This document shows, in pieces, positions 46,401 to 58,400 of a stretch of DNA of 64,000 nt. Position numbers and translations under genes: made by a program. The notes under the pieces were generated by a model. It was given only the letters and a program-made list of their open reading frames with translations. It had not been told where the DNA came from and did not search any database. The number at the start of each line of letters is the position of its first letter. The first letter of the stretch is position 1. The stretch is taken from the NCBI RefSeq assembly GCF_024166365.1, contig NC_064821.1:55083093-55147092 (forward strand), given 5' to 3'. Source of the stretch: Elephas maximus indicus (taxonomy: Eukaryota; Chordata; Mammalia; Proboscidea; Elephantidae).

Positions 46401-49400
46401 TATAGGCAAGCATGGCTGCTCCCATTGCAATTCTATGGCTAGAGGGAAGTAAAATGGGCTAGAAAAAGAGGTGCTAGGCAGAAAGCACAAAGAGTGTCCA
46501 CTACTTCCTTTCTCCTCAATAGACCGTTTACCCCATAACACTTTCTCTCTGGTCTCTTGCAGCCAATGGTGCTGCTTCTGACATCCTGCAGCAGGGCCGT
46601 TTGCTGGTTGTGAACTATGCCACGTGTTCTAGCTCTAGCTGGTGGGGCAGCACCGTGAAGACCAATATGGTCTGTGCTGGTGGTGATGGTGTGGTCTCCA
46701 GCTGCAACGTGAGTACAGAGAGTCGGGTGACCATTCTTCACAATGAAATGTGGCTGGGGGTGAGGAGTGTCTGGGGGTCATAGTATCCATCCTTCCACCT
46801 CCTGGCAAAAGCTCCCAGGAACAGTTCCAGACATTTGAGCAACTGGTCTTTGCCCTTGTAGTCTCCAGAGAAAATATTTTGTGGTTCCCCTCACAGTGTC
46901 CACAACCCTCATTGCCAGGAGGTCTGTCCTTGGGTCTCATCAAGCTCTCTCATTACAGTTATCTCTCTTCTTTCTTCTACATAGGAAGAGACTCAAGGGG
47001 AGGTATTCTCTGGGTTACCGGTTGCCATTCAGTCAATTCCTTACTCATGGTGACCCCATGTGTGTCAGAGTTGAGCTGATTTTTTAAAGTAGATCACCAG
47101 TGATTTTTGTGAACCACCTCTGGTTGGACTCAAAAAGCCAACCTTTCTGTTAGCAGCTAAGCTTGTTAACCATTTGCACCACCCAGGGACTCCATTTTAA
47201 GAGGAATTCTACTTTATCTGTCGAGTTAATCCCTGTAATGTCCCAAAGTGTCCCCTCAAGGTAGCTGCCACAGAAGCTATCCTGTGGACAGCACTTTAGC
47301 CAGAAGGAATGGCTATATCATAGGCTTCGAACCTCAGTGGACAGAGCAGGAAGGCACTCTGTCACTAACAGTGGGGACTTCCACGCACCCTTCACATCAC
47401 ACTGTGGCCTACACTCTCTGCCCTTATAGATCGCCTTCAGGAAAACTCCCTCATGCTCCCTCATCAGCACAGACCATATTGGTCTTCACTGTGCCGCCCC
47501 ATCAGCCAGAGCTGGAAATATCCAATGGTGGTTAGGAGCACGGGGTCTTAACTCTGGGACTAGGTCTTGTCTCCTTCACTTACTGCCTGTACAACCTCAG
47601 ACAAGTCAACCTCTGGGAGCTTCAGTTTTTCCTCATCAGTGAAACGGGGCATATTAACGATATTTGCCTCATGGGTTTTTATGAGGATTAAATAAGGGAT
47701 GTAAAGTGCTGGGCTCAGTTCCAGACACACAGAAAGATTTAATAAATGTTAGCTCTTGGTATCACGGTGCCATCTTGAGCTGTGACTACTAGGTCCAGCT
47801 CAGAGGATATGGCAGCCCACAGTAGAGCAATATAAATGCATTGAGAACAAGCAAAACCCAGGATTCTAATGGGCAGCCCCCTCCCCTCCTACCACATCAC
47901 CCTTGCTCTATCCGTCTTCAGGGGGACTCTGGGGGACCGCTGAACTGCCCAGCATCTAACAGCAAGTGGGAAGTACACGGTGTGGTCAGCTTCGGGTCCT
48001 CCCTCAGCTGCAACTACTACCACAAGCCCTCTGTCTTCACACGAGTCTCCAATTACATCGACTGGATCAATTCGGTAAGAACCAGCAAGCCCTGGGCTCC
48101 CTGGGTTCACCATGCTCATCTGCCCCCACAAGGGCAAAGCCTGTTGAGGTCTGAGAACCTTCTCCTTCCTTCTGAGAGCTAGGCAGGGGTCCCCTAGGAG
48201 GAGGCTGCAGGCTTGGGCAACTCCTGTTGGGTCCCTCATGGGCCCCAAAATCTCTGTGTGGATAAAGTTGAGTGAAAAGGAACATAGAGGACAGCCTTGG
48301 CCAGAGAGGTTAAAGACAAAGGATACTCCTCCAAACGTTAAGAGTGGGATTGCTAGGATTAGTATTTTATTTTCGTGTATCTATGTATAGTTCTAAACCC
48401 TACCATTCAGTGATATTAATAGTCGTATTTATCTGCAAAGCCCCAAACCTGATAGTTCAAGACCTCCACAGCCTTAATTAGAAGAAATCAGAGCCCCTGA
48501 AGGAGGCACTCATTTGTTTATAATAACCATAGAAAATCATTTAAAAAAAAGAAAAAAAATCTGGCGCCAATACTGGGAGCAGCCATTGCTACCAGCAACA
48601 GTAGGTAGAAGCGGCAACAACAGGAAGAGTCATCACAAGAATTGGTCCCTGGGTGAGGGGGAAGGAGACATTGCAACCTGGTGATTGGTGGTGGGAGGAA
48701 AAAGGAGGACACTCTGTGCTGATCGGGGGACTTATTTTTTTTTATCATGGTAAATATATATGTAACAGAACATTTGACAGTTCATTGATCTTCCCAGGTA
48801 CATTTCAGTGACCTTTATTGTGTTCATCATGGTGTACAACCATCACCCTATCCATTCTCACATCTCTCCATCACGCTTAACAGAAGTTCAGTGTCCTGGG
48901 GGGACTTGCAAAAACCACTTCCTGGCATTGGCACAGCCTCAATTTGCTCGTCTGTGAAATGGGATAGGGCCTCAGCATTTCAGGAGGCAGAACAAACAGG
49001 AGGTGCACTGCTGTGGCAGAGCCCCAAAGAAGGGAAAGTTGGCATCTGGTTTCATTATTTTAAGTTTAATTTGCAGAGAGCTGCTAAATGGAATTAAACT
49101 GACACTCCATTATAAAGTAAAATATGACACCATAGCCATGAGCATGTGGTCACAGGAAGAAAAATACTCTGTCAAGTCAAGCAGGTGGGCTGCTTCCAAG
49201 TTTCCCCACCAGTACTCTCTGCTCCTTCTCCGTTTGTCTGTCTGATGGCATTTCTTTGTCAACAAGTGGTAAGAGGGACCAGACACTCCGGAACAGCCTG
49301 TCAGAGAAAATTCTAAAACCAAGAAGAAAGGGGACATGAATTTGTATTTTTTTTTTTTAATTGAAGGAAAGTCGTGATTTCATTTTAGCAGAGGAAAAGC

Positions 49401-52400
49401 TGAGTTCCACTTTTGAGGTGCCACTGGCATTTCAAAAGAACCTGGCACAAGCCTCATTGTATGGAATGATGCTTAGTGGTCTTTTCCCGGTCAAACCTGA
49501 GGCTCCTTTTCTAGCCCCAGCTGCCATGTGAGTCACCATGCAGCTGGTCCTGGCAGTACCTGGGGGACACAAAGCAGGAGTCTGGGGCAATTGTCCTAAT
49601 TTGTTGTCCCCAGTATCAGCTATTCCCAGCAACACACACAAGGAGGACAGAGCAGACCATAGCCAAAAGCCATGGCCAGACAACAGAGGGCATCAACGGG
49701 GAAAGCAACCCTTGAGAGACAGCTGGGCAGAGGCCCTGCGTTCAGCTGCCCAGTGGCAGCTTCCAGGAGTGGGCAAGCCAAGCTGCCGCCACAGCCAGTT
49801 GTCCTCTGTGGAGGCCACCCCCGGCAGCTGCATAGGAGCCAAGTGGAATCCAGCCCAGGGGCCCATCATGGAGTCAGGCACAGCTGCAGCTCTGGGGGTA
49901 CTTGGGAGCACCTGCCTGGATAAACCAGACGGTGACAAACCAAGGCCGGGAAGCTGCCAACAAAAGGCATGAGCAGGGAAATGACAGGAGGAGACAGGTG
50001 GCCAAGGGCATTTATCCTTTCAACAAAAGTTTATGGAGTGTCAGCAACACAGAAACCTGTAGCAGTTACTAGGTTTTTTCTTCCAGCAAGTTAATAGTCT
50101 TTGTTAAGACAGCAAAGGATGGGAGGCTATTGCTTAATGGGTAGAGTTTCTGTTTGGAGTGGTGGAAAAATGTGGAAATAGTGGTGGTGGTTACACAACG
50201 TTGTACATTATCAATGTCACTGAATTTTACACTTAAAAAATGGTTAAAATGGCAATTTTATGCTAAATATACTTTCCCACATTAAAAAAATAATTTTAAT
50301 AGTAAAAGATTATAAGAGTGTATCAAGTAAGAAAGTAGAAGTCCCCACTCGTTCCGTACCTTCATCTCCACGGCCCAAGGATAATCACAGTTCTGAGACT
50401 GATGTGTGGTCTTCGGGACTTTATTTATGTATTATGAACACACATGTACATAGTGTCTTCCAACCAAAAATAGGATCTTATTCTTCATACCATTCTGCAA
50501 CTTGGTTTGGGGAGGCAAAGGCAACCTGACTCTATAGACAGAAGCACCACGCCCTTCCTCCACAGCAAAGACTCAAAAACTAAGTAAAACAGAGACAAAC
50601 ATCAACCCTGGAACCCTAAGGGTCAAATGAAGGGATAAAGAACTCAACCAAGCACCAAAAGAAATAAGAAAATGACAGAGAAGAGAGAGTGGGAAGAGCT
50701 ACAGAGTGGAGGTCCCCTATCAGCTAACAAGGCATGGATTCACCATCTTGGGCCCCTGAGCCACCCCAAGAACAGTGGACAGGGAGTACAGAAAGGCAGC
50801 TTCACTGAGCTCCCAGCGGGAGACACAACACCTGGTAACCAGTGATACACACTTTCTGACCATCCAACCTTCTTCCCCCTCTGCGGCCTTTGCAGCTTTC
50901 CAGCAAGCCATGGTCACTCAGCCAAGGACACACTGGCTCCTTGCAGCTTAGATTTGCCCTGCCCATACAGGCCAGCTTTTTCAGTGCCAGTTTTTTGTGC
51001 CGTAGTTCTTTTGGCTTCTTTTCATTCCTTCTCTCCCTCTCACCTCCTTCCTTTCCTTTCACTCAATCATCTGGCTCCATTTGCCATCTCCGCTCCTTCT
51101 TGACAGGCTGTGCAGCACCACTCAGCTGGGGAACCATGTCCCTGGATCACGTGGCCAAGCCAGAGGGCTCCCTTGGGGCTTTTTTTTCTTTTTCTTTTTC
51201 AGTTTCTTGTCTCTATCATCTTTCCTTTCTTTTATCCTAAACATCTGGTGCCATTTGCCATCTGTTCCTTCTAGACGGGGTGTGCAATGTAGCTAGGCTG
51301 GGGAACCCCTTCCCTGGTCTGCACTGCAAAGCCTGAGGGCTTCCTCAGGGCATTTTTTTTTTCTCTTCTTTTCTCAGTTTCTTGTCTCTCTCAACCTACC
51401 TTCCTTACCCTTCTCTGGAACACCTGGCATCGTGGTCCAGCTCCACTCCTTCTTTACAGGCTGTGCAGCCACAGCTTGGCTGGGGAACCACTCCTGGTGG
51501 GCTTCTTTGGGACATTGTTTGTCTTCTTTTTTTCTTGGTTTCTTGTCTCTACCTTACTTGATTTCCTGCCCCCCAACTACTTGGTATCTGTTTTTTTTTT
51601 TTTTTTTTTCTTTCCCTGCTCTCTCAGTTTTTTGTCTCTCAACCTTCCTTTCCTTTCTCCTGACCATCTGGCTGCATGTGCTTTTCACTATTTATTTATT
51701 TTTTAATCTAGTTTATCTCTCTCTTCATTTCTTTCCTTTCTTCCACCCACCTAGCTGCATGTTCTGTATCTAACCCTTCCTGAGGGGCTGTGCCACACTC
51801 CACAGCTACAAAGCCATGAACACACATCTTCCCCAAGTCTGCACCACTCCAATGACAGGCTCCCTCAGCACTTTTCTTTCTTTTTTGGCTTCTGTTTCTC
51901 CTTCCTCTTTCTCTTCTTTCCTTCACCCACTTAGCTCCACACATCAAATCCTCTCCCCTCCCTCCTGCCAATCTGCACCATGCCCTGAGCATTGCACCCC
52001 TGAGGAGCACAGCCACAGTCTACCATGGCCCCATCCTGTAGGCCCCAGTATCTGCTGCAAACAACCCATCCCAGCCCCACCCCCTCCGCTGGACATGCTG
52101 TACTTAACCATAGCAGAGCAACTGGCCCTTCCCATTGGAAAAGGTGGTGAGAAGTATAGTGCCCACAGACCAGGAAACAACAAAGAACGCTCAGCCCACC
52201 TGCTCAGCCATAAACAAATAAAACAAAACAGCAGGACAAAACAAACAAATGTACAATTAATAAATGAAGAAAATAATTACTGAATGTCCTGAAGACAGCA
52301 GACAATATCAAAACATATTTAAAAAATAGGACGGGAAGGCTCCAGTAGGTGTCCAAAATAAAACACCAGATGACCTTCCAGTAGAAGAAAAGGGCACTGG

Positions 52401-55400
52401 AACTACCTGATAGGGAATTCAAATCTCTAATATTCAGGGTGATTGAAGAGATAAAGGAAAAATCAGACAAAAATGAGGAAAAATAGACAAAATCATGGAA
52501 AAGACAGCAAAACAATGGAAGAATTCAGGAAAATAATACAGGAACAAAATGTCAAAATAAACTCACAACTAGAAATCATACAAAAACAGCAATTAGAAAT
52601 CCAAAAGATAAACAAAAAGATTTCAGAAATGGACAGTGTCAGAGAATGTTTGAGGAGCAGGGTTCAAACAATGGAAGAGAGGATCAGCGAAATTGAAGAC
52701 ACATCCTTAGATACCACTTTGTCAGAGAAAAGAAAAATGAAGAAGCCCTGAGAACAGTGTGGGATACAATCAAAAGCAAAAATGTGTGAGTGATCGAAGT
52801 TCTAGAACACGGGAAGAAAACAGAAAACACAGAGAGGATCATTGAAGAATTGCTGACAGAAAACTTCCCTAATATCGTGAAAGATGAAAAGTTGACCACC
52901 CAAGAAGCTCAACTTACCCCATATAGGATACTCATCAAAAGAAAATAACCAAGGCACATCATAATTACAATCGCTAAAACCAAAGACAAAGAAAGAATCC
53001 TGAGACCAGCTCAAGAAAAAGAAAAGTCACATACAGAAGAGACACAATAAGACTAAGTTTTGATTACTCAGCACAAACCATGCAAGCAAGAAGGCAATGG
53101 AATGACGTATATGAAACCTTGAAATAAAATAATTGCCAACCAAGAAAAATATATCCTGTAAAACTCTCACTCAAATATGATGGTGAAATTAGAACATTTC
53201 CAGATAAAGAGAAATTAAAGAAATATGTAAAAACCGAGCCAAACTTACAAAAATTGTAAAGGGAGTCCTTAGGTTAGAGAACCAACAACATCAAACAACA
53301 GTCTGAATCTAGGATGCAAGACCACATCAGTCAGATACCAATATAGGTAATGAACTCTCAAGGATAAAATGAAACTAAAAGATTTACAACAGGGAACCAC
53401 AGAGGTTAATCTATAAATGACAACAATGTCAGAACAATAAAAGAGGGAATAACTAGTGTAGGTATAGAACTTCCAAATGAAGAGGAGGTCAAAGCAATAC
53501 CAAGTAATGAAAGACTAGTTAAAACTTAGGAAGATAAGGGTAAATTTCAAAGTAACCACAAGAAAGTTAACAAACATACTCATCAAAATGAGGAAGAATA
53601 ACATAAAATCTCAGTAAAAACAAAACCTACAAAAGTGAAAGAAATGAACAAAAAATCCATAAGCAAAAGTAATTCAGCACAGGAGAGCAAGAGGAACAAA
53701 AAAAAAGTCAGCCCCCCCCCCCAAAAAAGCACTACAAAATAACAGCAGTAAACTCACACCTATCAATAATTATACTGAATGTAAATGGCCTAAATGCATC
53801 CATAGAGACAGAGAGTGACAGAATGGATTAAAAAAAAAAAAAAAAAAAAGGACCCACATACCTTAGAAACAAATACATAAATTCATTAAAAATCAAAGGA
53901 TGAAAAAAAAAATATGAAGAAAACACCTACCAAAAAAGAGCTGGAGAGGCAATAGTAATCTCAAATAAAACAGACTTTAAAACAAAATCCATCATAAAAG
54001 ACAAAGAAGGACATTATATATAATGATTAAAGGGACAATCCATCATGAAGATGTAACCACAATAAATATCTATCCACCCAATGACAGGGCTTCAAAATAC
54101 ATTAAAAAAAAAAAAAAAAACTAGCAGCACTGAAAAGAGAAATTGATAGTTCTACAATATTAGTAGGAGACTTCAATACAGCACTCTTGGTAAAGGACAG
54201 AACACCTACAAAGAAACTCAACAAAGACACAGATCTAAAGTCCACAGTCAGCCAACCTGACCTCATAGACATATATCAAACAATCCACCCAACGGCTGCA
54301 AGGTACACATTTCTTTCCAATCACACATGGAACAGTCTTCAGAATAGACCATATCTTAGTTTTTTGTTTTTAGGCCACAAAGCAACTGTCAACAAAATCC
54401 AAAACACTGAGATAATACAAAGTATCTTCTTTGATCACAATGCCATCAAAGTAGAAATCAACAACAGGGAGAGCAAGGAAAAAAAATCAGTTGTATGGAA
54501 ACTGAATAACACTCTGCTGAAAAACCACTCAGTAATAGAAAAAATCAAAGATGTAATCAAAAAACCCCTAGAATCAAACAAGAATGAAAAAGTATCATAC
54601 CAAAACCTTTAGAACACAGCAAAAGCAGTGCTCAGATATAAATGTATAGCAATAGATGTACATATCAAAAGAGAAGAAAAGGACAAAATAAAACATTTGC
54701 AACACAACTTGAACGAATAGAAAGAGAACAGCAAAAGAAGCCCACAGCCACCAGAGGAAAGGAAATAATAAAGATCAGAGCAGAAATAAATGAAATAGAA
54801 AAACAATAAAAAGAATCAACAAAACCAAAAATTGGTTCTTTGAAAGGATAAACAAAATAGACAAAACACTGGCCAAATTGAGAAATGAAAAACAGGGGAG
54901 GAAATATGCAAATAACCCAAATAAGAAATGAAATGGGAGACATTACAACAGATCCAACTGAAATAAAAAGGATCATAAGAGAGTACTATGAAAAACTATA
55001 CTCCAACAAATTTGAAAACCTAGAGGAAATGGACAAATTTCCAGAAACACACTAGCTACCCAAACTAACACAAACTGAAGTTCAAAATCTGGACAAACCC
55101 ATCACAAAAGAAGAGATTGAAAAGGTAATTAAAAAAAAAGAAAAAACTCCCAACAACAACTATGGCTTCACTGGAGAATTCTACCAAACATTCAGAGAAG
55201 AGCTTACACCAGTACTACTCAAACAATTTTGGAACACAGAAAAGGAAGGGATACTTCCAAATTCATTCTATGAAGTCCGCATAACCTAATACCAAAACCA
55301 GGCGAAGACACCACAAAAACAGAAAATCACAGACCAATATATCTCATGAATATAGACATAAAAATTCTGAACAAAATTCTAGCCAATAGAATTCAACATC

Positions 55401-58400
55401 ATACCAAAAACAATATACACCATGAACAAGTGGGATTTATACCAGGTATGCAAGGATGGTTCAGCATTAGAAAATCAATCAATGTAATCCACCACATAAA
55501 TAAAAGAAACACAGGATCATCTCAATCAATGCAGAAAAGCCATTTGAAAAAGTCCAACACCCATTCCTGATTAAAAAAAAAAAAAAATCTCTCAGCAAAA
55601 TAGGGATAGAAGGGAAATTCCTCAACATAATAAAGGGCATCCATACAAAACCAGCAGCCAACATCATTCTTAATGGAGTGAGGCTGAAAACATTCCCCTT
55701 GAGAACAGAAAAAAGACATGAATGCCCTTTACAACCACTCTTATTTAACATTGTGCTGGAGGTCCTAGCAAGAGCAATAAGACAAGAAAAAGAAATAAAG
55801 GGCATCCAAATTGGTAACAAAGAAGGAAAACCATCCCTATTTGCTGATGATATGATACCATACATAGAAAATTCAAAAGACTACATGAGCAAACTACTGG
55901 AACTAACAGAAAGATTCAGCAGAGTAGCACGATATAAGATAAACATACAAAAATCAGTTGGATTCCTATACACCAATAAAGAGAATGTCGAAAAGGAAAT
56001 CAAGAAACCAATACCATTTATAATAGCCCCTAAAAAATAAAATACTTAGGAATAAATCTAACCAGGGATGTAAAAGACCTATACAAAGAAAACTACAAAA
56101 CACTACTGCAAAAAAACAAAAGAGAACTACATAAATGGAAAAACACACCATGCTCTTGGATAGGTAGACTCAACGTAAAAATGTCAATTCTACCCAAAGC
56201 AATCTACAAATACAATGCAATCCCGATCCAAATACCAACATCATTCTTTAAAGAGATCTAAAAACTAATCATTAACTTTATATGGACAGGGAAGAGGCCT
56301 CAGACAAGTAAAGCACTGTTGAAGAAGAAGAATAAAGTAGGAGGACTCACACTACCTGACCTCAGAACCTACTATACAGCTACGGTAGTCAAAAGAGCCT
56401 GGTACTGGTATGACACATACATTGACCAATGGGACAGAATTGAGAACCCAGAATGTAAATCCATCCACCTACAGTCACCTGGTCTTCCAAAATGGCCCAA
56501 ATTCATCAAATGGGGATAAGGCAGTCTTTTTAACAAAAGGAGCTGGCAAAACTGGATGTCCATCTGCAAAAAAACAAAACAGGACCCATACCTCACACCA
56601 CACACAAATACTAATTCAAAATGCATCAAAGACCTAAATATAAAACCAAAAACTATAAAGATCATAGAAGAAAAAATAGGATCATTGCTAGAGGCCCTAA
56701 TACAAACCATAACTAACAACAAACAAACTCTGGAAGATAAGCTAGGTAACTGGGATCTTCTAAAAATTAAACATGCTCATCAAAAGATTTCACCAAAAGA
56801 ATAAAAAGAGAACCTATGGACTGGGAAAAAAAATTTTGGCTATTACAAATTCTACAAAGGTGTAATCTCTAAAGCCTACAGGAAAATCCAACACCTCTAC
56901 AACAAAAGATAAATAATCCAATTAAAAAATAGGCAAAGGTTATGAACAGACACTTCACCAAAAAAGCATTCAAGTGGCTAACAGACAAATGAGGAAAAGC
57001 TCACGATCACTAGCCGTTAGAGAAATACAAATCAAAACCACAATGAGATACCATCTCACCCCAACATTACTGGCACAAATCAAAAAACAAAAAATAACAA
57101 ATGTTGGAGAGGCTTCAGGGAGATTGGAACTCTTATGCACTACAGGTGGGGATGCAAAATGGTACAACCACTTTGGAAAATGATGTGGCACTTCCTTAAA
57201 AAGCTAGAAATAGAAATACCATATGATCCAGCAATCCCACTCCTAGGAACATATCCTAGAGAAATGAGAGCCATCACATGAATAGACATATGCACAACCA
57301 TGTTCAGTGCAGCACTGTTTACAATACCAAAAAGATGGAAACAACCTAGATGCCCATCAACAGATAAATGGGTAAACAAACTGTGATACATACACACAAT
57401 GGAAAACTACACAAAGATAAAGAGCAATGGTGAATCTCCGAAGCATCCCACAACATGGAGGAATCTGGAGGGCATTATGCTGAGTGAAATAAGTCAATCA
57501 CAAAAGGATAAATATTGTATGAGACCACCGCTATAAAAACTCTTGAAAAGGTTTACCCAAAAAGAAACAATCTTAGATAGTTACGAGATAGGGGAGGGGT
57601 GGGGATGGAAAAACACTAAATGGACAATAGGTAAGTGGTAACTTTGGTGACGGGTAAGACAGTACACAACACTGGGTAAGCCAGCACAACTTGTCCAAGG
57701 CAAGGTCTTGGAAGCTCCACAGACACATCCAAACTCCCTGAGGGATCGAATTACTGGGCTGAGGGCTGTGCAGACCATGGTCTCAGAGAACATCTAGCTC
57801 AACTGACATAACACGGTTTATAAAGAAAACGTTCTACGTTCTACTTTGGTGAGTAGCATCTGGGGTCCTAAAAGCTTGTGAGCAGTCATCAAAGGTACAC
57901 CACTGGTCTTACCTCGCCTGGAACAAGGGAGAATGAAGAAAACCAAAGACATAAGGGAACGATTAGTCCAAATGACTAATGGACCACAACTACTACAGCC
58001 TCCACCAGACTTAGGTCCAGCACAACTAAATGGTGCCCAGATACTACCACAGACTGCTATGACAGAGATCACAACGGAGGGTCCCGGACAGAGCTGGAGA
58101 AAAATGTACAACAAAATACTAACTCACAAAAAAAATTTTTTAAATGACCAGACTTACTGGTCTGACAAAGACTAGAGAAACCCCCAGAGTATGGCCCCCA
58201 GACACCCTTATAGCTCAGCAATGAAGTCACTCCTGAGGTTCACACTTCAGCCAAAGATTAGACAGGTCCATAAAACAAAACGAGCCTAAATGGGCACACC
58301 AGCCCAGGGGCAAGGACGAGAAGGCAGGAGTGGACAGGAAAGATGGTAATAGGGAACCCAAGGTCGAGAAGGAAAGAGTATTGACATGTTGTGGGGTTGG

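Noticed and set aside
49538..49972. 144-codon open frame in intron 7
   Set aside because: GC-rich DNA with few stops. No start context, domain or exon structure, and it overlaps - strand frames of similar length.
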